The notes beneath the pieces were generated by a model. The model had not been told where the DNA came from. It worked only from the letters and a program-made list of their open reading frames with translations, and did no database searches. Below, piece by piece: positions 56,898 to 64,000 of a DNA stretch of 64,000 nt. Each line of letters starts with the position of its first letter. The stretch's first letter is position 1. The stretch is taken from the NCBI RefSeq assembly GCF_016863175.1, contig NZ_BOOJ01000007.1, forward strand, positions 1-64,000, given 5' to 3'. This DNA is from Paraplanobispora siamensis (GTDB taxonomy: Bacteria; Actinomycetota; Actinomycetes; Streptosporangiales; Streptosporangiaceae). Position numbers and translations under genes: made by a program.

Positions 56898-56911
56898 ACC
56901 GACCAGTCGGT
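56898..56911. promoter_or_regulatory. Second TetR-type operator, related to 42809-42822
   Basis: ACCGAC-CA-GTCGGT is a perfect 6-bp inverted repeat sharing the GACCAGTC core with the operator of the ABC-YhgE-TetR operon. Confidence 0.5.
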
Positions 56912-56938
56912 ATGTCAACGGGCCCGGAGAACACGAAA

Positions 56939-56966
56939 AGCGCCGAGGGCTCAGGCCTTCGGCGCT
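56939..56966 (-). terminator. Rho-independent terminator for the small membrane-protein gene
   Basis: AGCGCCGA (56939-56946) pairs with TCGGCGCT (56959-56966) and on the minus strand is followed by a TTTT run. It lies beyond the 17-bp repeat array, so transcripts of the small gene would contain the array. Otherwise 56844-57177 holds no gene. Confidence 0.7.
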
Positions 56967-57026
56967 GTCGGTCGTCCGATCCTGCGGGAGACGGGCGGCC
57001 CGGACGGGTCGCGCGGTGCGCGGTGC

Positions 57027-57165
57027 GGCGGAATCCCGCGGGCGTCGGAGCCTCGCGAATGTCAGAGCTCCGCGGGTGTCAGAGCTCCGCGGGTGTCAGG
57101 GCTTCGCGGGCGTCGGAACTCCGCGAGTGCCGGGACTCCTCACGGGGTGCCGGAATTCTGCGGAT
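57027..57165. repeat. 17-bp tandem repeat, eight copies
   Basis: Units start at 57027, 57044, 57061, 57078, 57095, 57112, 57129 (20 bp) and 57149; those at 57061 and 57078 are identical. Consensus is GTC(A/G)GAGCTCCGCGGGT. The array is in the 3' region of the small minus-strand membrane gene. Confidence 0.92.
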
Positions 57166-57177
57166 GCCGGACTGTCG

Positions 57178-57351
57178 TCACATGAGCAGCAGGTAGGCGG
57201 CGATCGCCGCGATCACCACCACGACCGCGGACGCGATCACGATGGGGACGACCAGGGACCGCTTCTCCGGCGCCGCCTCCGGCTCGTTGCGCTGAGCGAA
57301 GGCGCGGAACTGCTGGGTGTTTCCTGCCGGGTCAATCTGGGGATCAGACAT
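57178..57351 (-). CDS. Small single-span membrane protein
   Basis: This 57-residue protein begins MSDPQIDPAGNTQQFRAF, has a polar Gln/Arg/Glu-rich N-terminal half, and ends in one hydrophobic helix ('VVPIVIASAVVVVIAAIAAY') close to the C-terminus. I recall similar small proteins beginning with a 'GxTQxFRAF' motif in other actinomycetes, so it is probably real and tail-anchored. Function is unknown. It is divergent from SURF1. The only basis for the start is the ATG at 57351 and the motif. Confidence 0.65.
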   Translation of the reverse strand: MSDPQIDPAGNTQQFRAFAQRNEPEAAPEKRSLVVPIVIASAVVVVIAAIAAYLLLM

Positions 57352-57496
57352 GGTCCGACTTTAGCGATAGGCGGGGACTTTTCAACACAGGTTCACGTCA
57401 CTTCACCGGCCGGCCATGCCGGATCGGGATGGGGCGGGGACACGCTGGTGAGGTCCTGGAAACGGGACCACCGTCGCGGGCGGATAGCGTGGTGTC

Positions 57497-58342
57497 ATGC
57501 TCCGGATCCTGTTCTCTCCTCGCGTGGTGGCCCTCCACCTCCTCGCGGTCGGAGCGCTCGTCGCATGTGTCCTGCTCGGCCGCTGGCAGCTCGGCGTCTT
57601 CGAGGACTCCGGCAGGCCGCAGGCGGCGATGGACCCCGCCCCGGTGGCGGTGACCACGCTCACCGAGACCGGACGTCACCTGGACGGCGAGGTGATCGGC
57701 CGCAAGGTGACCGCGGAGGGGACCTTCGACGCCACCCGCCAGCTCCTGGTGACCGGCCGGGACGGCGGCCTGTGGATCCTGACGGCGCTCGACCTCGGGG
57801 ACGGCACGTCGATCCCGGTCGTGCGCGGCTGGATCCCCTCGCCCTCCGACCCGGCGACGGCCGTACCGCAGGGGAAGCTGACGGTGAGCGGGCGGCTGCA
57901 GGCCTCCGAGCCGACCGACAGCGTGCAGCGCGCGCGTGACGTGCCGCCGGGACAGGTCCAGACCGTCTCGTCGGCCGAGCTGATCAACGTGTGGCGGGGC
58001 GGGAAGCTGCGCGACGGCTACGTGGTGGCCACCGCCCAGAACCCGGCCCCGGCCGTGGCGGCCAAGCCGGTCCCCGTCGCGCCCCCGACCGCCTCCGGCG
58101 TGCTGACCTGGCGCAACCTGGCCTACGCGGCGCAGTGGTGGATCTTCGGCCTGTTCGCCGTCTTCATGTGGTGGCACTTCGTGCGCGACGCCGTCCGCAG
58201 CGGTACGGCGGGGCGGGACTCCGGCCCCGGACCGGGACCCGAGCCCGGCGCCGAGCCCGACCCCGATCCCGGCACCGGGGCCGATCCGGAGCACACGCCG
58301 GAGGCCGAGGCGGGTTCCCCGTCCAGGCCGGCCGCCGTCTGA
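57497..58342 (+). CDS. SURF1-family cytochrome oxidase assembly protein
   Basis: This 281-residue protein has two membrane helices (about 8-28 and 213-232) flanking the SURF1 domain. Typical features are 'VLLGRWQLGVFED' at the first helix end, 'VTAEGTFDATRQLLVTGRDG', 'VVRGWIP' and the closing 'NLAYAAQWWIFGLFAVFMWW'. SURF1 proteins help insert heme a into cytochrome c oxidase. The C-terminal 45 residues are a Pro/Glu/Asp/Gly-rich tail not found in the core family. It is followed by DUF3817 at a 47-nt gap. Confidence 0.88.
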   Translation: MLRILFSPRVVALHLLAVGALVACVLLGRWQLGVFEDSGRPQAAMDPAPVAVTTLTETGRHLDGEVIGRKVTAEGTFDATRQLLVTGRDGGLWILTALDLGDGTSIPVVRGWIPSPSDPATAVPQGKLTVSGRLQASEPTDSVQRARDVPPGQVQTVSSAELINVWRGGKLRDGYVVATAQNPAPAVAAKPVPVAPPTASGVLTWRNLAYAAQWWIFGLFAVFMWWHFVRDAVRSGTAGRDSGPGPGPEPGAEPDPDPGTGADPEHTPEAEAGSPSRPAAV

Positions 58343-58389
58343 ACCCGCATATCGTTGAGTGTCCCGAACCCCAACCGAGGTAGATCACC

Positions 58390-58701
58390 GTGGAATCCGC
58401 CCTCAAGCCCTTCCGAGTCCTGGCCTACGTGGTCGGCGTGATGCTGCTGGTCCTGGTCGCGTGCATCGTGCTCAGGTACGGCTTCGGCATCGAAGGCCCG
58501 TCGAAGGTCGTCTCACCCATCCACGGCTTCCTGTACATGCTCTATCTGGTGGCCACGATGAACCTGGGCATGAAGGCCCGCTGGTCGTGGCCGTACATCC
58601 TGAGCGTGATGCTCGCGGGCACGGTGCCGCTGCTGTCGTTCGTGTTCGAGCGCAAGGTCACCCGGCGCGTCGAAGAGGAGATCGCAGCCGCGACCGCCTG
58701 A
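58390..58701 (+). CDS. DUF3817 membrane protein
   Basis: This 103-residue integral membrane protein has three hydrophobic segments. 'FRVLAYVVGVMLLVLVAC', 'SPIHGFLYMLYLVATMNLG' and 'WPYILSVMLAGTVPLLSFVF' match DUF3817, often found in actinobacteria beside respiratory or integral membrane genes. The GTG at 58390 follows GAGGTAGATCACC. Co-transcription with SURF1 is likely. Function is unknown. Confidence 0.85.
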   Translation: MESALKPFRVLAYVVGVMLLVLVACIVLRYGFGIEGPSKVVSPIHGFLYMLYLVATMNLGMKARWSWPYILSVMLAGTVPLLSFVFERKVTRRVEEEIAAATA

Positions 58702-58779
58702 CCCCGCGCACGGGCGCGGGGCCGGGCGGGACGGCGCACGACCCGGCCGGTGCCGTACCGGGGGATCGGCGCCGGCGGA

Positions 58780-58971
58780 TCAGCGGCCGATGCCGCGCTT
58801 GCGGATGCGGTTGAGCCGCTTGCGCTGCGACGGGTCGAGCATGAAATAGCCGACGACCGGGGCGGCGATGACGCCCAGGACGACCAGCAGCGTCAGCCAT
58901 CCGGGCAGGAAGATCCAGGAGAGCAGGACGACCGCTCCGGCTCCGAGGGCGTACTTCTGGACGGGTGACAT
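58780..58971 (-). CDS. Small two-span membrane protein
   Basis: This 63-residue protein has two hydrophobic segments ('GAGAVVLLSWIFLPGWL' and 'LLVVLGVIAAPVVGYFML') and a strongly basic tail ('SQRKRLNRIRKRGIGR'). The ATG at 58971 is chosen because GGGAGG lies 9 nt upstream; another ATG at 58980 lies too close to it. I do not recognise a family. It is convergent with the DUF3817 gene. Confidence 0.6.
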   Translation of the reverse strand: MSPVQKYALGAGAVVLLSWIFLPGWLTLLVVLGVIAAPVVGYFMLDPSQRKRLNRIRKRGIGR

Positions 58972-59073
58972 CCTCAACATCCTCCCAACACGGAGCCGGT
59001 GCCCCGCCTCTGCCATTCTGCGTCGCCCGTCCAACGGATGGACCCCCCGACCGGGTTCCATCCGAGATATATC

Positions 59074-60384
59074 TCAATTTCCCCGGACGAGAGCCTCGAC
59101 GGCCCACCGGGCCGCGGTCAGGGCTCCCCGCTCGATCTCCTCGGCGGGTTCACCCGCGTTGCGCTGGTACTGGACGGTGACTATCAGGTTGTTGACGCGG
59201 ACGAACGCGGTCACGCCGTAACCGCTGTTGACCACCTCTCCGGTGAAGGCCTCGTTCCCCAGTCCGCCGACCTCATGCGGGGCGGTCTGCGTGCTCCCGT
59301 CCTTGGCACCCGCGCTCCTGGCCGCCGAGTCCAGGCGGGCCGCGAACGCCCGCGTCGCCTCGGCCGCCTCCGGATACAGCTTCGCGTCCACCGACAGCTG
59401 GCGCTGCAGCGAGCGGGGATCGTCCCTGCGCGCGGGCCCCCAGATGCACCCCTTCCCCCAGTTCGACGGAGTGCCGTCGACGTCGAGCTGTGCGAGCTGC
59501 TCCGCCGCGAACAGCTCGCACAGCGGGGGCGTCGCGCGGAAGGGGCCGGGATCGACGTACGAGGCCGCCGGCGTCGGGACCGCCGCCGGAGTCGTGGCGC
59601 CGCGCATGCTCCACATCACCCCGCCGGTGATCACGAGGGCGCAGACGACGGCGGTCGTGACGGCGAGCAGGGTCCTGCGCCGTGCGCTCGAGGCCCGGGG
59701 CGCGAGGCTCTCCAGGGTCAGCCGGACGGAGTCGGCGTCGGGGCGGTGGGCGGGATCGGCCGACAGCAGGCCGTCCAGGAGCGGGGCGAGGGGCCCCGAG
59801 CCGGTGGAGCCGGTCTCCGGGGAGGCCAGCGGGGTGCCGTCGGCCGTACGGAAGGCGGAACGCGTCCCCGGGAGATGGCCCTCTACCGCGGTGAACAGGG
59901 CCGTGCCGAGGTCGCGCAGCTCGTCGGCCGGGGCGGCGGCCACGCCGGTGAGGACGACCCGCCCGTCGGGGCCGAGCAGGATGGTGTCCGGGGTGGCGGT
60001 GAGGCTGACGCCGTGCCGCTGCGCGGCGGTCAGGGCGTCGAGCACGGCCAGACCCACCTCGGCGGCGCGTTCCGTGGGCAGCGGCCCGTCGGCCCGGACG
60101 GTCTGCGCCAGGGAGCGCCCGGCGACCGCCTCCAGGATCAGCCACATCCGGTCGGGGGCCGGGACCACGTCGTGCAGGGTGACGACGCCGGGATGCCGCA
60201 GCTCGGCCGCCGCGCGGAGCTGGCCGAGCAGCCGGTCGCGGTACGGGCCCGGGGGCGGCAGCCGTACCTCGGTGACCGTGACGTCGCGCTGGAGCAGCTC
60301 GTCGCGCGAGCGCCAGCTCATGCCCGCAGGGTCGCGGCGCTCCAGAAGGCGGTAGCGCCCGGCGAGCAGTCCGGGATCGTTCAC
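59074..60384 (-). CDS. Receptor-like pseudokinase (Ser/Thr kinase fold)
   Basis: This 436-residue protein aligns along its N-terminal 230 residues with the active kinase encoded next to it, but lacks the key residues. The Gly loop reads 'ERRDPAGMSWRSRDELL'. The beta-3 Lys is Thr38 ('VTVTEV' versus 'VAIKEV'). The HRD segment is 'HGVSLTATPDTILL' with Ala at the catalytic Asp. DFG is replaced in 'VVLTGVAAA'. A membrane helix (about 237-258) leads to an external domain with Cys in 'PPLCELF' and 'GKGCIWG', and 'VGGLGNEAFTGEVV'. It is the third gene of the operon, 9 nt after the active kinase, and may regulate it or act as a ligand-sensing scaffold. Confidence 0.88.
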   Translation of the reverse strand: MNDPGLLAGRYRLLERRDPAGMSWRSRDELLQRDVTVTEVRLPPPGPYRDRLLGQLRAAAELRHPGVVTLHDVVPAPDRMWLILEAVAGRSLAQTVRADGPLPTERAAEVGLAVLDALTAAQRHGVSLTATPDTILLGPDGRVVLTGVAAAPADELRDLGTALFTAVEGHLPGTRSAFRTADGTPLASPETGSTGSGPLAPLLDGLLSADPAHRPDADSVRLTLESLAPRASSARRRTLLAVTTAVVCALVITGGVMWSMRGATTPAAVPTPAASYVDPGPFRATPPLCELFAAEQLAQLDVDGTPSNWGKGCIWGPARRDDPRSLQRQLSVDAKLYPEAAEATRAFAARLDSAARSAGAKDGSTQTAPHEVGGLGNEAFTGEVVNSGYGVTAFVRVNNLIVTVQYQRNAGEPAEEIERGALTAARWAVEALVRGN

Positions 60385-60393
60385 GGCCGCGCC

Positions 60394-61932
60394 TCAGCCA
60401 TTCCGGTCCAGCCGCCCGGCGATGACCTTCGCGGTGCGTAGAGTACGGCTGCGCAGGGCGGAGGTGGCGCGTTCGCCTCCCGTCGACAGGTTCACCTCGA
60501 CCAGCAGGTCGGCGGAGCGGAAACGGACCACGCTGTGGGCGCGCTCCGTCGCGATCACGTCGTAGGCGAACGCCTCGTCGCCGACGCGGGCGACATCCCT
60601 GAGCGGGCCGGTCGAGCCGAAGGGGCCGCTGCCCCGGTCGGCTTCGATCCTGGTCCGCTCGGAGGCGAAGAAGGCGTGCGCCGTCTCGGGAGCGGTCTTG
60701 CCCGGCGTGGCCCGGTACAGGTTCAGCGAGACGCGGATCTCCCGGCCGCCGGCGCCCTCCCACGTGCAGGAGCCCGCCCCGCCGTCCCGGCCCGGCACGT
60801 TGAACGGGGAGGCGCCGGGGACGACGGCCCCGGCCTGCGCCTCGCTCAGCAGGGAGCACGGGTCGGGGGCGGCGGTCAGGCCCTCGGCCTGCGAGCCGGA
60901 CCCGGAGCCCGAGCCGACCGGGGACGGGACGGGCGCCGCGGGATCCCCCGAGGTCAGGAACACCGCCGCCGCTCCGGCCGCCACGACGGCCAGCCCGGCT
61001 CCGGCGACCGGACCGGCGCGACGCCGGGCACCGATCCCGGCGCGGCGACCGCGCGAGGGCTGCGGGTCCGGCACCGGGGACAGCGGCCCGGCGGGCCTGC
61101 CGAGGGAGACCTCGCGCAGTGCGGCGCGCAACGCGGCCGCTCCGGGGCGCTCGCGGGGGTCCTTGGCCAGTACGGCCAGCAGCACCGAGGCGAGGCCGCC
61201 CGCACGCGAGGGCGGCGGGGTCTCCTGGGTCAGCACCGCGCCCAGCGTCGCCACCGGGGTGCCGCGCTGGAAGGGGCCCCTGCCCTCGACGGCGGCGTAG
61301 AGCGTCGCGCCCAGCGACCACAGGTCGGCGGCCGGGCCGTCGCCGGTGCCGCGCAGCCGTTCCGGGGCGATGTAGCCGGGGGAGCCGACCAGCGCGTCCG
61401 GGGAGGTGAGCTGGACGTCGCCCTCCAGGGTGGCGATGCCGAAGTCGGTCAGCAGCACGCCGCCGTCGTCGGAGACCATGATGTTGGCGGGCTTCACGTC
61501 GCGGTGCATGATGCCCCGGTTGTGCGCCAGGGTCAGCCCGTCGAGCACGGCCAGCCCGACCGCGGCCGCCCGGTCGGGCGCGAGCGGCCCGCCGGCGCGC
61601 ACGACCTGCTCCAGGGAGCGCCCCCTGACCAGGTCCATCACGATCCAGGGCCGTCCGTCCTGGGCGATGACGTCGTGCACCGCGACGATCGAGGGATGGT
61701 TCAGCCGGGCCGCGGCCCTGGCCTCGCGCAACGTGCGCTCGCGCATCTCGGCCCGCTGGGCTTCGGGAAGGTGCGGAGCGAGCACGACCTCCTTGATCGC
61801 GACCTCACGGTGGAGCAGTTCGTCCCGTGCCCGCCAGACGATCCCCATCCCGCCCGCGCCGAGCCGCTCGACCGCCCGGTACCGGCCCGCCAGCACGGGA
61901 AGGGCAGAGCCCGTCGTCGGCATCTCAGCCAC
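60394..61932 (-). CDS. Active Hanks-type Ser/Thr protein kinase with extracellular domain
   Basis: This 512-residue receptor kinase has all catalytic elements: Gly loop 'RLGAGGMGIVWRA' (about 23-35), Lys47 ('VAIKEV'), Asp145 in 'HRDVKPANI', Asp163 in 'LLTDFGIA', and an APE-type 'YIAPERL'. A membrane helix at about 310-330 leads to an outer domain with Cys in 'DPCSLLSEAQA' and 'AGSCTWEG', and 'VARVGDEAFAYDVI'. That domain is homologous to those of both neighbours. The ATG at 61932 overlaps the upstream gene by 8 nt. It is probably the sole catalytic subunit of a three-protein receptor set. Confidence 0.93.
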   Translation of the reverse strand: MAEMPTTGSALPVLAGRYRAVERLGAGGMGIVWRARDELLHREVAIKEVVLAPHLPEAQRAEMRERTLREARAAARLNHPSIVAVHDVIAQDGRPWIVMDLVRGRSLEQVVRAGGPLAPDRAAAVGLAVLDGLTLAHNRGIMHRDVKPANIMVSDDGGVLLTDFGIATLEGDVQLTSPDALVGSPGYIAPERLRGTGDGPAADLWSLGATLYAAVEGRGPFQRGTPVATLGAVLTQETPPPSRAGGLASVLLAVLAKDPRERPGAAALRAALREVSLGRPAGPLSPVPDPQPSRGRRAGIGARRRAGPVAGAGLAVVAAGAAAVFLTSGDPAAPVPSPVGSGSGSGSQAEGLTAAPDPCSLLSEAQAGAVVPGASPFNVPGRDGGAGSCTWEGAGGREIRVSLNLYRATPGKTAPETAHAFFASERTRIEADRGSGPFGSTGPLRDVARVGDEAFAYDVIATERAHSVVRFRSADLLVEVNLSTGGERATSALRSRTLRTAKVIAGRLDRNG

Positions 61933-64000
61933 CGATCCTCAGGGCCTCGGCGATCCAGCGGGAGACCTTTCCGGCGTTCTCCGCGATCTTGCCGTCGGGG
62001 TCCCCCTTGACGCCTCCCTGCTCGTAGTCCACCTGGGCGACCAGGTTGCTTACCCGGAAGACCACGGTCACCTTGTAGGACCCGCCGTAGAGGTTGATCG
62101 GGCTGTAGGCGGCCGAGATGAACGCCTCCTCGCCGACGCCGCTCATGTCCTGCGGCGGCAGCGGCTTGGGCGTGGCGAGCGCGGCCTTGTCGACGGTGTC
62201 CTTCTTCTTGCCCGCGAGATACTCCCTGGCCCGGGCGATCCCCGAGGCGTCCTGCTTCTGGGCCACCAGCCGCACGCGCAGGTCGTACTTCTCCACGTTG
62301 GCCTTGCGCCAGTCATGGCTGTTGAGCCAGTTGCACTCGGCGGGCTCGACCTCGGAGCTCCGGTAACCGGGGACCACCTCGGCCGCCTGCCGGTCGGTGA
62401 GCAGGCTGCACGCCCGGGGCGCGGCGGCGAAGAGCGCCCCGGTTCCCGGGGCGGGCGCGGCCTCGTCGTCGTCCGGATCGCTCAGCACGGGAGCGAGCAG
62501 CACGCCGATGGTCGCCGCCATGCCGGCGAGCAGCACGCAGGTCAGCACCACGATCGAACGGGGCACGAGGACGCCCTTGGAGCCGCCCCGCAGGTCGGCT
62601 GAGCGCTCGGTCGGAGCGGTGGAGCCGTCCGGGTGGGGAGACGGGAGGTCCGGATGAAGGTCCTGATGAGAGGACGGGACGTCCTGGTGAGGGGGCGGAC
62701 CGCCGCGGTGATGGGGCGCGGGACCCGGAGAGGCGCCCGGGAGGGCGGGGGAGGGCTCGGGCGACACGGGGGCGCCGTGGGCCGTCCCGCCCGTCTCCAC
62801 GCCGGTCGGCGGGGTGACTGCCGGGTCCGAGGCGGCGGCCGGGTCCGAGGCGGCGGCCGGGTCCGAGGCGGGACCGGAGTCCCGGCCGGGGGCCGCGGGC
62901 GGGCCGGGGATCGCGTCCACGACCGTCCGCGACGCGGCGTCCGGGACCGCGTGCGAGGTGGCGTCCGGGACCGCGCGGGAGGCGAGGTCCCGGTTCGGGC
63001 CGGGGGCCGCCGCCTCCAGGGACATGTCCGGGAACATGTCCGCGTGGACGGGCATCGTGGCGTCCGGCGCCGCGAGCGCGTCCGCCGTGGGGACGAAGGG
63101 CCGTACGACGGAGGGCTCGGCCTCGGGAGCCGAGCCCCGGAACGAGGCGGCCCCTCCGGCGGGCGGCACAGCGAATCCACCGGGTGGTGAAGGGAAGCTT
63201 TCGAGCGGTGGGGGGAAGCCACCAGGCGGTACGGCGAAGCCTTCCGACGGTGCGGGGAATCCGCCGGATGATTGGGGGAAGCCTTCCCGGGGCGGAGGGA
63301 AGCCGCCGTGCGGTTCGGGGAATCCGCCAGGCGATGGTGGGAAGCCTTCCGGCGGTGCGGGGAATCCGCCGGGCGGTGGGAAGCCGCCGGGCGGTGGGAA
63401 TCCGCCGGATGACGCGGGGAGACCACCGGGCGATGCCGGGAAGCCGACGGCGGGTGTGGCGGGTCCGGAGCTCTCCTGGATGATCTCCCGAAAGGTCGCG
63501 CGCAGCGTGGCCGGGTCGGGGCGCAGGGACGGGTCGCCGGACAGCAGCCGGATCAGGACCGGGCCCATCGGACCGGCGGACTGCATCGGGGCGCCCGGCG
63601 CGGGGGGACGGCCTTCGACGGCGGTGTAGAGGGTGGCGCCCAGCGACCACAGGTCGGCGGCCGGGCCGGTGACGCCCTCTGGGGCGGTGAAGACCGGGGA
63701 CCGGAAACCGGGTCCGGCCAGCAGCACCTTGTCGTACGGCCCGATCAGCACCGAGCCGGGCCGTACGTCACCGTGGAGCATCCCGTGACCGTGCACGGCC
63801 ACGAGCTGGTCCAGCACGGCCAGACCGATCACGGCCGCGCGGGCGGGCGGCAGCGGACCGCCCCGCTCGATCAGTGACTCCAGCGAGGACTGCCCCGGCC
63901 CCGAAGCACCGGGCCCACCCGGGCCGTACCCCGAACCCGATCCGCCCGGTCCGCCGGAGCCCGGGGCCGGGTTCCCTCCGGGGCCCGGGGCCGCGGCGCC
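61925..64000 (-). CDS. Receptor-like pseudokinase, 5' end beyond the window
   Basis: The frame is open to the window edge, so the N-lobe is missing. The visible part starts with a Gly/Pro-rich stretch (to about 63895), then 'SLESLIERGGPLPPARAA', aligning with the hinge/alpha-D region of the active kinase. The catalytic loop is 'LHGDVRPGSVLI' (Asp kept, Arg lost), but DFG is 'LLAGPGF', so the metal-binding Asp is absent. 'GPAADLWSLGATLYTAVEG' is conserved. A long Pro/Gly linker with about 12 GGFPxPP-type repeats precedes the membrane helix ('VVLTCVLLAGMAATIGVLLA') and an outer domain with 'PRACSLLTDRQA' and 'MSGVGEEAFI'. It should be the first gene seen of the kinase operon. Confidence 0.85.
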   Translation of the reverse strand, partial: GAAAPGPGGNPAPGSGGPGGSGSGYGPGGPGASGPGQSSLESLIERGGPLPPARAAVIGLAVLDQLVAVHGHGMLHGDVRPGSVLIGPYDKVLLAGPGFRSPVFTAPEGVTGPAADLWSLGATLYTAVEGRPPAPGAPMQSAGPMGPVLIRLLSGDPSLRPDPATLRATFREIIQESSGPATPAVGFPASPGGLPASSGGFPPPGGFPPPGGFPAPPEGFPPSPGGFPEPHGGFPPPREGFPQSSGGFPAPSEGFAVPPGGFPPPLESFPSPPGGFAVPPAGGAASFRGSAPEAEPSVVRPFVPTADALAAPDATMPVHADMFPDMSLEAAAPGPNRDLASRAVPDATSHAVPDAASRTVVDAIPGPPAAPGRDSGPASDPAAASDPAAASDPAVTPPTGVETGGTAHGAPVSPEPSPALPGASPGPAPHHRGGPPPHQDVPSSHQDLHPDLPSPHPDGSTAPTERSADLRGGSKGVLVPRSIVVLTCVLLAGMAATIGVLLAPVLSDPDDDEAAPAPGTGALFAAAPRACSLLTDRQAAEVVPGYRSSEVEPAECNWLNSHDWRKANVEKYDLRVRLVAQKQDASGIARAREYLAGKKKDTVDKAALATPKPLPPQDMSGVGEEAFISAAYSPINLYGGSYKVTVVFRVSNLVAQVDYEQGGVKGDPDGKIAENAGKVSRWIAEALRIGG
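63180..63430 (-). repeat. Degenerate GGFPxPP-type coding repeat
   Basis: About twelve units of 5-9 residues (15-27 nt), each built on Gly-Gly-Phe-Pro, form the intracellular linker of the partial pseudokinase. Two smaller repeats, SDPAAA (x2-3) near 62815-62870 and A(V)PDA(T/A)S near 62930-62990, follow in the same linker. Confidence 0.8.

Noticed and set aside
1-64000. tRNA, rRNA, riboswitch, IS element or phage attachment site
   Set aside because: I looked in the intergenic stretches and found no cloverleaf-like sequence, transposase or integrase gene, or recognisable riboswitch core. A covariance-model search would be needed to exclude small RNAs.

Overview
This is about 64 kb of very GC-rich DNA with dense, short-spaced operons, GTG starts and wobble-GC codon use, typical of a filamentous actinomycete. 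The gene set (complete egtABCDE, DprE1/DprE2, subtilase and sortase, many Ser/Thr-kinase-like receptors, small DUF3817 and SURF1 genes) would fit Streptosporangiaceae such as Streptosporangium or Nonomuraea. That placement is inference from recalled similarity only. I see no tRNA, rRNA, CRISPR array, IS element or prophage.

Layout. 0.3-1.2 kb: ECF sigma factor and zinc anti-sigma factor. 1.5-7.3 kb: complete ergothioneine operon egtA-B-C-D-E. 7.3-8.5 kb: convergent membrane acyltransferase. 8.6-12.6 kb: DUF3068 (PorA-like) protein, decaprenyl-phosphate phosphoribosyltransferase, DprE1 and DprE2, i.e. the decaprenyl-phospho-arabinose route. 12.7-17.5 kb: nitronate-monooxygenase-like enzyme behind a KstR-like site, and a large secreted subtilase. 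17.7-27.9 kb: a probable sterol side-chain catabolic module (EchA19-like hydratase; operon acyl-CoA ligase, DUF35, Ltp4-like, Ltp3-like, FadD19-like), interrupted by a sortase and a surface protein. Two KstR2-like operators flank it. 28.0-29.0 kb: a broken AAA/DUF4143 gene. 29.1-35.4 kb: aldehyde dehydrogenase, bifunctional penicillin-binding protein, LacI regulator and aldose 1-epimerase. 35.6-39.1 kb: small zinc-ribbon-like protein, GNAT, LysE exporter and LysR, the last divergent from a cysteine-dioxygenase-like gene. 39.1-42.8 kb: degenerate ABC ATPase, YhgE/Pip membrane protein and TetR operon. 42.9-47.2 kb: M20 peptidase, class III aminotransferase and alanine dehydrogenase. 47.2-53.9 kb: Sel1-repeat protein, TauE-cupredoxin fusion, Uma2 remnant, two-component system and gamma-glutamyltransferase. 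54.0-56.8 kb: MarR, AhpD/CMD-type protein and Baeyer-Villiger-type monooxygenase. 57.2-59.0 kb: small membrane proteins, SURF1 and DUF3817. 59.1-64.0 kb: three tandem receptor-like kinases, of which only the middle one keeps its catalytic residues. The last is cut by the window end.

Two themes run through the window. First, short tandem duplications of 14-72 bp, plus one 297-bp domain duplication, sit at gene junctions and ends. Several contain stop or start codons or supply the end of a protein. At two operon junctions they leave tiny ORFs that bridge the upstream stop and downstream start by 4-nt overlaps. Second, clean palindromic operators lie beside many transcription units, the most striking being a perfect 36-bp nested palindrome around the promoter of the CMD gene. 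The strongest candidates for new biology are the kinase/pseudokinase receptor cluster, the MarR nested operator, and the minisatellite-remodelled gene junctions.
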